Shown here in pieces: positions 1 through 7,698 of a stretch of DNA of 18,527 nucleotides. The notes beneath the pieces were generated by a model. It searched no databases and was not told where the DNA came from. It saw nothing but the letters and a program-made list of their open reading frames with translations. This DNA is from DAISIL01 sp036822015 (GTDB lineage: Bacteria > Bacteroidota > Bacteroidia > Cytophagales > Bernardetiaceae), in contig DAISIL010000062.1 in NCBI GenBank assembly GCA_036822015.1, positions 1 to 18,527 on the forward strand, written 5' to 3'. Within the stretch, counting starts at the first letter, position 1; every line of letters starts with the position of its first letter. Made by a program: the position numbers and the translations under genes.

Positions 1-2
1 AC

Positions 3-128
3 GAGAAAGCCTTACCGGCAGGGACGTATCTGTACACGATCGTATGGACGGGACGTGATGCCAAAACGGGCAAGCCGATCAAAGAAGAGATCAGTGGACT
101 GGTGTATTTGATTCGGGGAGCGGAATAA
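3..128 (+). CDS. C-terminal end of a type IX secreted protein (gliding-motility CHU_C/type B sorting domain), 5' truncated
   Basis: An open frame enters from the left edge and ends at TAA 126-128, leaving 41 residues. The tail contains LPAGTYLYTI, then a charged turn, then a GLVYLIRG strand close to the stop. This is the pattern of the gliding-motility-associated C-terminal domain, in which an 'xPxGTYYYxI' strand is followed by 'GxVxLxR' at the very end. In Bacteroidota this domain directs large surface or secreted proteins through the type IX secretion system. The function of the missing N-terminal part cannot be judged. The PorP/SprF gene begins 30 bases downstream on the same strand, which is the usual arrangement for this class of cargo, so the two are probably cotranscribed. 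The domain call is by motif only, on a short fragment. Confidence 0.75.
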   Translation, partial: EKALPAGTYLYTIVWTGRDAKTGKPIKEEISGLVYLIRGAE

Positions 129-158
129 GAACATAACAACACTTCAAAATAGATCAAC

Positions 159-1301
159 ATGAAACGAATTACACTCATATTAGCTAGTCTGTTGTTGTGC
201 GCGACCGCATGGGGGCAAGACCCGCACTTTTCCCAAAACGGGTTTGCCGTGCCAACTTACCTAAACCCTGCCCTTGCCGGTAATACCGTTGATTGGCGTG
301 TTTCGGCCACACACCGTACCCAATGGACAGGGTTGTCCAATAACTTCAACACGACCTTCTTTTCAGCGGATAAGAACATCCCCGAAATGAATGCAGGGGC
401 TGGCTTGATGTTCTATCACGACCGAGCGGGAGAGTACATCACCAACACCGTCTCGGCTTCGCTTTCATACAGCGGAGCTAAGTTTAAGGGTAAGAACATG
501 TTTATCCTCATGGGATTGAACATCGGCTACACCAATCGTGAGCTAGACCCTAACCGCTTCACGTTTAGGGATCAGTTGCAACTGGATTCGGAGGAGCTAC
601 TGGCTACCGATGAACGCCTGCCTAGCCAGATCAACTACGGAACACCTATTTTTGGAGCAGGAGCGGTCTTCAAGATGCGCAAAATGGGTGGCTTTTGGTT
701 GGGTGCTGCCGCGAACAATTTAGGAGTAGCTGGTAGCACAAAAAGCACCCTGGATGGGGAAACGATTGCCAACATTCCATTGCGACTAACGATTCATGGA
801 GGCTTTGATTTTAACATCCTTTCTGCTTACAACCCTGACAATAATTGGAAAGCCCGTAAGCTAATCCTTACGCCAGGTTTTATTTTTTCCACGCAAGGGG
901 GACAAACACAACTTAGTGCCGGCACTGGATTTAGTTATCGTCCCCGAGAAAGTTTCTTTGGACGTTACGAAGATCAGTTTGACATCGTAGGTGGATTTTG
1001 GTACAAAGGATTGATTGGGCAGGAGGAGTTTTCAGACGTAACGAAGCAGTGGCAAATCCGAGAGTTTTCGGTCAGTATGGGTGTGGATACCAGAGGATTG
1101 GCTATCATTTACTCCTACGGACTTACGTCTTCTAATTTCGCTGCCACAGGTGATACCCACGAAATATCGCTTATCTTCCGAACAGGTTTGTTTTCCTTCA
1201 TCCAGAATCAGCAGGTAGGCAAACGTTACCAGAGCGGTCAGCACAACAGCATCATCAGCCCCGTACATACGTACAATAACGAGTTGATCGGAAACAAATA
1301 A
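159..1301 (+). CDS. PorP/SprF family type IX secretion system membrane protein
   Basis: The 380-residue product starts with a typical signal peptide (MKRITLILASLLLCATAWGQ). The mature protein opens with DPHFSQNG and then YLNPALAGN, the hallmark opening of the PorP/SprF family ('DPxFSQ...NPAxAG'). The rest alternates polar and aromatic beta-strand segments with glycine-rich turns, for example GAGLMFYHDRAGEY and LILTPGFIFSTQGG, which fits an outer-membrane beta-barrel of about 14 strands. Family members are accessory outer-membrane proteins of type IX secretion. They often sit immediately downstream of a protein with a type B C-terminal domain and help export or anchor it, and the CHU_C tail just upstream fits this. 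Length is normal for the family. ATG 159 places the signal peptide at the N-terminus. The gene ends 4 bases before a strong hairpin. Confidence 0.9.
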   Translation: MKRITLILASLLLCATAWGQDPHFSQNGFAVPTYLNPALAGNTVDWRVSATHRTQWTGLSNNFNTTFFSADKNIPEMNAGAGLMFYHDRAGEYITNTVSASLSYSGAKFKGKNMFILMGLNIGYTNRELDPNRFTFRDQLQLDSEELLATDERLPSQINYGTPIFGAGAVFKMRKMGGFWLGAAANNLGVAGSTKSTLDGETIANIPLRLTIHGGFDFNILSAYNPDNNWKARKLILTPGFIFSTQGGQTQLSAGTGFSYRPRESFFGRYEDQFDIVGGFWYKGLIGQEEFSDVTKQWQIREFSVSMGVDTRGLAIIYSYGLTSSNFAATGDTHEISLIFRTGLFSFIQNQQVGKRYQSGQHNSIISPVHTYNNELIGNK

Positions 1302-1304
1302 TAT

Positions 1305-1341
1305 TTTCCACTTGTATGCAATTTTCGTGTACAAGTGGAAA
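1305..1341. terminator. Bidirectional hairpin terminator between convergent genes
   Basis: A perfect 12-base inverted repeat, TTTCCACTTGTA (1305-1316) and TACAAGTGGAAA (1330-1341), encloses a 13-base loop. Both sides are followed by A/T-rich sequence when read outward. It lies in the 51-base gap between the convergent PorP/SprF stop (1301) and the lipoprotein stop (1353-1355), so it can serve both strands. It does not have a long uninterrupted U tract on either side. Confidence 0.8.
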
Positions 1342-1352
1342 CTTATTTGATG

Positions 1353-2696
1353 CTACTTCTTGATCCAAACTTCATATAGATTAAAGTTAGTTTGTGTCGG
1401 AAACTCAGAAGATGAACTAGGACGTTGTGCCAAAATACCCCCATAAAGGTATCCTATGTGCGTGTTTTTTTGTGCGGGAATTTTGTCATAATCCAAAAAA
1501 ACCTCATCGTAACGATACGCGCTTTGAGGAATAAAGACAGCGTTAGTGCCGAGGTATGCTGGAAGTTCCTCTTTTTGTATTTTTTGCCTCCAGGTGATGC
1601 CATCATAGGTGAGTTGGGTGATGGATTTGACAAAAGGTAGTTTGTTACCCTGATCTCCATTTTCCCAGGTTTGTGTTTCGGGATGATACTGATATTGTCC
1701 AATTCCACCCAAAAGATTGGTAACCGACCGTCGATTTTTTACACTGTAGAGCAGCAGTTGAGCACAGGTATAATGGTTGGTGCGTTGCTCAAAAGTTGTG
1801 TATGCTATCTGGTCTTGTTTCATGGGCTGGATGGTTATGGGATTAGTCCAGCCATCTCCATTTTTTCTGAACACGCCGCCAAAAGCAGTGATAGCAGTTG
1901 TATCCCGATAGCGGATTAAGGCTACGTTGAGATCGCGACGGTGGAAGGGATTTTCTTCAGTTTTTGGGTCAATGGAGCTAGATATGATTTTTTTATTGGT
2001 GATTTGTTGGTTTTGTAAGCTAAACTTGCGGACTGCCTCCGTGTAAAGTCCGTCTTTACCCGCTCGATATTCGCCTGAATAATCTTGCCCAAAGACCAAA
2101 TAAAAGTAGTTGTTTACTTTCACCAATTCGCCGCCTGTTACCTTGAAGAAGGGGTCACGGAGAGAAAATAAAACAGCCGTTTGGAGTGCTTCGCCCTGAT
2201 CTATGGCTTTGATGAGTTGGCTGATGGATAAGGCGTGGAAGGAATCAAAAGTATGGTTGCTGTATCGGGCTTCCTGGGTCGTGTCCTTCGGAAAAAAACC
2301 ATATCCGCCCAAAAGAAAAAGGGTATCTCCGGACTGCCAATGGGCCATATTAGTTGCCTGAAAGGGGTAGGGATCGGTAAAGGTTTGTACGCTAGCTCCC
2401 TTGCATGACCAGTCTTGGGTATCAATGACCCAAACGGTATCGTTGGCTAACAAAAAGGGGAAGGGTTTAGGATTGGCCTTTCGCCCGTGGAAGCCGTCTT
2501 TTCGCCCGCCAATAAGTACCCAATGGGTTTGGGTTTGTGCAAAGGCACAGGACTGTAGGGCAGGCAGTGTAGGCGTATTTTGGGCGGGAGTCAGAAAAAT
2601 TTCATAGTCTATCTCGTGGTGTTGTTTTGGAATGCTGGTACATCCGGTCAGTATTCCAACAAAGAAAAAGAAATATGCAGGCGTAATTGTCTTCAT
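1353..2696 (-). CDS. Kelch-like beta-propeller lipoprotein, function unknown
   Basis: The 447-residue product has a lipoprotein signal peptide with lipobox LTGC, placing the lipidated cysteine at residue 19. The mature part carries glycine-pair strand motifs at roughly regular spacing: WVLIGGR (59-65), LFLLGGYG (126-133), YLVFGQD (199-205), ITAFGGVF (269-276), NLLGGIG (327-333) and YLYGGIL (416-422). Spacing is about 55-75 residues, as expected for a six- or seven-bladed Kelch/galactose-oxidase-type propeller. No catalytic residues of galactose oxidase are recognisable, so a binding or scaffold role is more likely than an enzymatic one (inference). Its ATG overlaps the stop of the upstream VioB-like gene as ATGA (2693-2696), which suggests translational coupling and joint function. 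The gene ends at the shared terminator. I cannot name a family more precisely. Confidence 0.7.
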   Translation of the reverse strand: MKTITPAYFFFFVGILTGCTSIPKQHHEIDYEIFLTPAQNTPTLPALQSCAFAQTQTHWVLIGGRKDGFHGRKANPKPFPFLLANDTVWVIDTQDWSCKGASVQTFTDPYPFQATNMAHWQSGDTLFLLGGYGFFPKDTTQEARYSNHTFDSFHALSISQLIKAIDQGEALQTAVLFSLRDPFFKVTGGELVKVNNYFYLVFGQDYSGEYRAGKDGLYTEAVRKFSLQNQQITNKKIISSSIDPKTEENPFHRRDLNVALIRYRDTTAITAFGGVFRKNGDGWTNPITIQPMKQDQIAYTTFEQRTNHYTCAQLLLYSVKNRRSVTNLLGGIGQYQYHPETQTWENGDQGNKLPFVKSITQLTYDGITWRQKIQKEELPAYLGTNAVFIPQSAYRYDEVFLDYDKIPAQKNTHIGYLYGGILAQRPSSSSEFPTQTNFNLYEVWIKK

Positions 2697-4837
2697 AGCG
2701 TTGTTGGATCATTGGATGATGGAATATTGACTTGATAGCTATGCTGCGCCCATGCGTAGATGAGTTGTCGCTGGGCTTCGGATAACTCTCTTGTGCGTGG
2801 CATATAGTTACCGGTTCCCCAACTTTTCATCTGTACCCGTCTGACCATTTCGCCAGCCATTGTACCGTTGTCAAAATATTCTTTTGTGAAGGGCATCACA
2901 TGACTCATGGCGGGATAGATCAGGGTGTAGGTTTGAAAAATATGTGTGTAAAGGTCATCGAAAGTTGGCGGTCGGTATTGTGGATGTGTAGGATCAAGGA
3001 ATTGATCGTAATCTTGTTTGGGCAGCACGCGCAGGACAACAAAAGCCCCCGAATCCATCAATACCATACCATCGTTAAACTTTGGGGGCCAATTTTGGGA
3101 AGATTCATAAGCTGCCTTTTGAGCAGGGGTTACGAAATAATAAACGGCAGTTCCTTTGCTGTTATCTAAGGTTACTTCTTGATTATCTGTAAGATATATC
3201 TTTTCTACATGGCTGGCTTCCATGGGGGGCAAGGTGGTATCGGAGATCAAGTACTGAACGAGATAGCAAGAGACCTGCCCCCGTACGGGAAGCCCTCGCT
3301 CAAGGAGGCGTATCGTCAGTGGGCATTTTCTTTCGTCATAGACGTAGTATCCCCGCTCACAGGGATCACCCTGCTCGGTATAGAGACCCATCTGATCTGT
3401 TGTGATGTAATAATCCGTTTCTTTGAGGAGTGTAACCCATTTTTCTTCTTGTTGGTATTTGAGTATCAGCTGCCCCCTTTGGATGATCTCCCTCAACTCG
3501 GGATCAAAGGTAAGGGCAAACTGTCCACCGGTTTCTTCCAGGGTTTTTCTGGAGAGCGTGTTGGCATCTACCCTAAAAGGCGCACCGATCAAATATTCTC
3601 TCCCTTGATCCATTACCCAAAGGGCAAGTAGTCCGAGGGTGTAGGTCTCAAAATGCACTTCTCCCTGGCGTGTGGGGAAGCTGCCATCTGGCTTAGGGGG
3701 AGGTGTGCCGATCTCAATTAGACTGTTTAGGAGGTTAAGTTGAAGGATGGGTAGATCGCGACAAAGGCGTACCAAAAAGGGGGTGTATTTTTGAGGGCCC
3801 ATATACAAACCACGGACGGCTGCTGTGCAGTCAGGCCACCAGTTCACCAATAATCGCCCCAACTCCACCGAGCGCATATCTCCTTCATACCACGGGCATA
3901 TACTTCCCATCAGGGAGGCTCTGGCCGGATTAAATGTGTTGCCCTCTTGATAAATCTCCGAAAAAACCTTGTTTTCGATTACTTCTAAGGCGTTTAAGCG
4001 TATCCGAATACCTTTAACCACACCATTTTTGGGCGTATGGCGATCAAAAAAGTCAAGTAGGGGAGATGGCTGGCTGATCCGTTCCCTCGGGATTGCACAC
4101 GTAAAGTCAGCAGAAGCCCCCATAGCAGGTACCCAATTTTGAACCCGCATGAAGTTAAAAATACCCGATGAAGCTCGCCAGGGAATACCTTCCAGAAGTG
4201 TCGTCCCGTCTTTTTTGAGGGTATAAAGGGAGGCAAAGATTTGTGAATAGATAGCTAATGTGGGCGCAACATCTGTAATAACAGCCGTGGTATAGCCTGC
4301 ATGGTAGGGAGAGTCTGCGGAGAGAGAACTCCCCAAAAGTGCGTTTATTTCTGCGTCGTCGCAATGATCGTGTGTGTAGGTAATCAACTGGTTATCATTT
4401 AGCATCTCAACACCCTTGACGCTCACCTCACGTAGGTACACCCCCATATCACCCATGTAATTCCAATAACCAGGAGGAACTTGATAAATATCAGGAAGCA
4501 AAGCATAAAGGGCATGATAAGCCGTGTCCAAAGGGCTACTCCCGAGGGGAGTGATGGCCCACTGCAAAAACAGTTCTTCTGTATCAATAGAACGAATCTC
4601 AAAATAAGAGGTATCCGAGTACGGATCGACGAGAAAAACAACATCTGGCTTGATCGCCTTGACCTGAGCCTTGGAGAGGCTGCCTGGCAGATCCACATAA
4701 AAACGAGGGGGTAGATACGCTCGCCCATGAATGGGATCATAGATCGCCACAGGAAAAGTAACCCCATTATTGGCCGTACCTACATGAAAATCGACAAAAC
4801 CAGAAAAATTAAGTGCAGGCTTATTAAAAATAGACAT
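2693..4837 (-). CDS. VioB-like protein, N-terminal (non-ferritin) region only
   Basis: This is a 714-residue soluble protein without a signal peptide or membrane segment. From memory of Chromobacterium violaceum VioB, several collinear landmarks match its N-terminal half. They are an N-terminal MSIxxxPxLxFxG with TAN at 21-23, a CAIP...QPS block (247-258), RVLP (603-606), a YxLIYPxMS segment (638-645) and NYMPRTRELS (677-686), matching VioB YYMPSTRELS. VioB and its relatives RebD and StaD couple two oxidised tryptophan-derived molecules. In VioB this region is followed by a ferritin-like domain, but here the protein stops about 28 residues after the last motif, so that half is absent. The middle portion is longer than in VioB. 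The gene follows DedA by 7 bases and overlaps the Kelch-like lipoprotein by ATGA. Homology is likely. Any catalytic role is uncertain without the partner domain. Confidence 0.65.
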   Translation of the reverse strand: MSIFNKPALNFSGFVDFHVGTANNGVTFPVAIYDPIHGRAYLPPRFYVDLPGSLSKAQVKAIKPDVVFLVDPYSDTSYFEIRSIDTEELFLQWAITPLGSSPLDTAYHALYALLPDIYQVPPGYWNYMGDMGVYLREVSVKGVEMLNDNQLITYTHDHCDDAEINALLGSSLSADSPYHAGYTTAVITDVAPTLAIYSQIFASLYTLKKDGTTLLEGIPWRASSGIFNFMRVQNWVPAMGASADFTCAIPRERISQPSPLLDFFDRHTPKNGVVKGIRIRLNALEVIENKVFSEIYQEGNTFNPARASLMGSICPWYEGDMRSVELGRLLVNWWPDCTAAVRGLYMGPQKYTPFLVRLCRDLPILQLNLLNSLIEIGTPPPKPDGSFPTRQGEVHFETYTLGLLALWVMDQGREYLIGAPFRVDANTLSRKTLEETGGQFALTFDPELREIIQRGQLILKYQQEEKWVTLLKETDYYITTDQMGLYTEQGDPCERGYYVYDERKCPLTIRLLERGLPVRGQVSCYLVQYLISDTTLPPMEASHVEKIYLTDNQEVTLDNSKGTAVYYFVTPAQKAAYESSQNWPPKFNDGMVLMDSGAFVVLRVLPKQDYDQFLDPTHPQYRPPTFDDLYTHIFQTYTLIYPAMSHVMPFTKEYFDNGTMAGEMVRRVQMKSWGTGNYMPRTRELSEAQRQLIYAWAQHSYQVNIPSSNDPTTL

Positions 4838-4844
4838 AGCAAAT

Positions 4845-5492
4845 TCATTTAGCCATCGTTAAGGGGAGGTACTTGCCAACCCACCAGAAAATAGCACTCA
4901 TCACCAACACCACCAGAAAAGGCCAACTCCCCCACGCATCCGCTGCTAACACACCCTGACTCCCCGACCAAGCGTAAAGCAGCGTAGCCGGAAGGTGTCC
5001 ACCCACACTAAAAATCAAATAACGAAAGAAAGGAAAGCGGCTTGCACCAGCACCCACACTCAAGGATTCGGACAACAAGGGAAGCGGCCGCGTAACAAAA
5101 ATACCCCAACCACCCCAACGCGAAATCACGCTTTGAGCCCGTGAGCGTTCAGCCGTAGTTTCTCCCAAAATCATCCGTTCAGGAAAGAAACGCCCCAGGC
5201 CATAGCCCAATATACCCGCAGTAACTAAGGCAAGCAAGCCTATGAGCGTTCCCCAGATCACTCCCAAAAACTTCCCCAACAACAGAATCAGGATACTTCC
5301 AGGGATAGGCAAGACGATATCACTGATGAGTAATAAACTCAAAATCAAGGCAATATCCCAGGTAGAATAATGACCCGAACGGATGCTCTCCAGATAAGGT
5401 AGTGCTATATCCACCTCAAACAGTACAGCTCCCCCAAACAAAACAAGAAACAAAAACACCAAGCCCAGGAGAAATCGCCATAGTGGAAGCAT
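4845..5492 (-). CDS. DedA/VTT-domain (TVP38/TMEM64-type) membrane protein
   Basis: The 215-residue product is very hydrophobic, with about five or six membrane segments. The first spans residues 5-25. The VTT core is visible as an LPIPGSILILLLGKFLG re-entrant segment, a glycine-rich helix ending GYGLGRFFPER, then RPLPLLSESLSVGAGAS and FFRYLIFSVGGHLPATLLYAW near the C-terminus. Family members are inner-membrane proteins linked to membrane-potential homeostasis, and some DedA members flip undecaprenyl phosphate or phospholipids across the membrane. The substrate of this one cannot be inferred. ATG 5492 lies 4 bases after the stop of the SpoIIE gene, and the VioB-like gene starts 7 bases after this stop, so it sits inside a tightly packed operon. 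Confidence 0.85.
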   Translation of the reverse strand: MLPLWRFLLGLVFLFLVLFGGAVLFEVDIALPYLESIRSGHYSTWDIALILSLLLISDIVLPIPGSILILLLGKFLGVIWGTLIGLLALVTAGILGYGLGRFFPERMILGETTAERSRAQSVISRWGGWGIFVTRPLPLLSESLSVGAGASRFPFFRYLIFSVGGHLPATLLYAWSGSQGVLAADAWGSWPFLVVLVMSAIFWWVGKYLPLTMAK

Positions 5493-5496
5493 CGCA

Positions 5497-7698
5497 TCAA
5501 ACTTTTAAGATGACCAAGGATACGTCATCTGTCTGTGAAAATTCGCCTTTCCAGGCAAAGAAACGATCCCTTACTCGACTGGACTGCTGGTCAGCGGGTA
5601 AAGATTGTATGTCACTGAACAAAGACAGCAGTTGCTTGGACATAAACTTACGTCCTTTTGGTCCACCAAACTGATCTTTGATACCATCGGACGTAAAATA
5701 GAACGTAGTCGGTGATGATATGTCAATTTCATGCAGTTGATACGGTAAGTGATTCTCTTTGTAGATACCACCTATCGGAAATTTATCCCCTGTTAAGGTA
5801 TGTAACTGCCCAAATTGATGATAATACAATTTATTCATCGCACCCGCGAAATAGGCTTTCTTTGCCTTCAAATCAAACAAACACAGCAAGACATCCATCC
5901 CGTCTCTATTATCGGAGACATCTTGACGAAGGGAGCGTGTTACGCCCTGACGAAGGGAGAACAGTACGTCGTTGGGCATCTTATCTTCATCCGCCGAGAC
6001 GATAGCCGAAAGCAAGTCCATCCCCATAATGCTCATGAGCGCACCCGGTACACCATGACCGGTACAGTCAGAGAGACAAAAATAGGCTTTCGTAGGATCG
6101 GATTTTAGCACACGAAACCAATAAAAATCTCCCGAAACGGTATTGCGGGGCAGATAAAAGACACCTGCCTCCGCAAAAAAATGGTTTATTTCTTTTAGGT
6201 CGGGAAGCATCGTATTTTGAATACGTCGAGCGTACTGTACGCTAGCTTCTACCTGTGAATTTTTTTGTTCTAATAGTTGAAGCGTCTGTCCCAAAAACTC
6301 CTTTTGCATTAGAATTTCTTCGTTCTGCTGCTGCATCTCTTCGTTGATGGTCTCCAACTCTTGATTGGCCTCACGGAGCGACTGGGTACGCTCTAAAACC
6401 GTCTGTTCCAAAATTTTCTTTGCCTGCTCTTGCTCTTGTTCTTTTTCCTCTAAAAACTTAATGATACGCTGCTGTTTTGTTTCATTATCTTGCTTTAAAG
6501 TATTGATTTTATGGGCCAGAGCAAAGGCAAAAATTAGAAATTCACAAGAGAGACCAATAATATTGCCATGGGCTAAAAAAATATTTGTTCCATCACCTAC
6601 ATTAAGATAAACAAAAAAAGCAACGAACAAGGAAAAGAAAGTGATCCAGCCCGCAGCAATAATACCTGCCGTTTTGGACTGGTGCTTGAAGTAAATATAA
6701 GTCGATAGCACGATCATCAATAGGAAAAGTAGCAAACTCAACCCCTGTATGATCCCATCAGCCAGATGGCGGTCATAGAACGAAACCCCTGTACCCAAAA
6801 AAGACAGCAGTGGAAACCACCGGAGGTATCTTGCCATACGGACATAGCCCAACTGCCTGATACTTAATATATCCAAAATAAACCAAATTGAGAATAAGTG
6901 GGAACAGGCCAAGATAAAATAGCCTAATTTGGATATAAATAACACAGGCAGAAATGGCAACAGCAGATAGGCATAAGCGGAAAGATATACGTAGAACAGA
7001 GAGGCACTAAGCAGATAAGAAATATAGTACAAGTAGATGCGTTCCTTGACTACGGCAAACAAAAAGAGATTGTAAAAAAAAGCAAAAAAAGCAATTCCAA
7101 AAAAAGCACCCCAAATAAGCGTCGTTGCATGGATATATTCTACCAGATTTCGATAACTCAACAGGCGAAGTGGAACGTTTAGAGGTAGGGCAGACCGCGC
7201 ATGTAAATAATAATCCACCGTATCCCGTGCAGAAGAAAAGTCCAGGCGAAAGATCGGGCGGTTGAGTAAAAAATCTCTCTCTTGAAAGTCTTCAAGATTC
7301 CCTGATTTTTTTGTGCCAACACTTGATCCACTCCTGCTTTCATAAAGATATACTTGATCGATCAAGCTATTATCAATGAGCAAAAAGAGTGGGATACCAC
7401 TGGTGTCAGATACAATGAGGCGGAATTTTATCCAGAACGTCGATGACGTAGGCCCAAAACTCAATGATTGATTGGGGGTATGGGAAAACTGATCGGGCGG
7501 CATTTGGAGAATATCCGTAATCGTGAGCTTACCCCCTGGATCCTCCAGCACCTGCACATCGGCCGAGATCACCTGGTTGCTTGTTTCCATCTGATCTATG
7601 AACAATACATGGCTTTGCCCGTATGCCACATGAGCAAGCAAAGACATGAAGCCCAGAATAATGGACTTGACTGTTATACAAGAGCTAATATTCTTCAT
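5497..7698 (-). CDS. 7TMR-DISM sensor with coiled coil and SpoIIE-type PP2C phosphatase
   Basis: With the ATG at 7698 the product has 733 residues. It starts with a signal peptide (MKNISSCITVKSII...AYGQ). A periplasmic 7TMR-DISMED2-like domain follows (about 30-185), then seven membrane helices (about 190-400), a long Glu/Gln-rich coiled coil (about 400-490) and a SpoIIE/PP2C phosphatase domain (about 515-733). Metal-binding landmarks are SGDFYW (522-527), DCTGHGVPGA (544-553), DGMD (599-602), SDGIKDQFG (670-678) and QTDD (722-725). This architecture is common in Bacteroidota, and it reads an external ligand and dephosphorylates a partner, usually an anti-sigma-factor antagonist. No such partner is encoded nearby. 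TTG 7719 and ATG 7716 also open the frame, but ATG 7698 gives a clean signal peptide and has GGGGGA about 10 bases upstream. The start overlaps the preceding gene by 14 bases. The DNA is visibly more A/T-rich than the mutase gene. Confidence 0.88.
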   Translation of the reverse strand: MKNISSCITVKSIILGFMSLLAHVAYGQSHVLFIDQMETSNQVISADVQVLEDPGGKLTITDILQMPPDQFSHTPNQSLSFGPTSSTFWIKFRLIVSDTSGIPLFLLIDNSLIDQVYLYESRSGSSVGTKKSGNLEDFQERDFLLNRPIFRLDFSSARDTVDYYLHARSALPLNVPLRLLSYRNLVEYIHATTLIWGAFFGIAFFAFFYNLFLFAVVKERIYLYYISYLLSASLFYVYLSAYAYLLLPFLPVLFISKLGYFILACSHLFSIWFILDILSIRQLGYVRMARYLRWFPLLSFLGTGVSFYDRHLADGIIQGLSLLLFLLMIVLSTYIYFKHQSKTAGIIAAGWITFFSLFVAFFVYLNVGDGTNIFLAHGNIIGLSCEFLIFAFALAHKINTLKQDNETKQQRIIKFLEEKEQEQEQAKKILEQTVLERTQSLREANQELETINEEMQQQNEEILMQKEFLGQTLQLLEQKNSQVEASVQYARRIQNTMLPDLKEINHFFAEAGVFYLPRNTVSGDFYWFRVLKSDPTKAYFCLSDCTGHGVPGALMSIMGMDLLSAIVSADEDKMPNDVLFSLRQGVTRSLRQDVSDNRDGMDVLLCLFDLKAKKAYFAGAMNKLYYHQFGQLHTLTGDKFPIGGIYKENHLPYQLHEIDISSPTTFYFTSDGIKDQFGGPKGRKFMSKQLLSLFSDIQSLPADQQSSRVRDRFFAWKGEFSQTDDVSLVILKV

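Noticed and set aside
3179..3631. A 150-codon + strand open frame inside the VioB-like gene
   Set aside because: It is antisense to a long frame with family motifs on the other strand and has no motif of its own.
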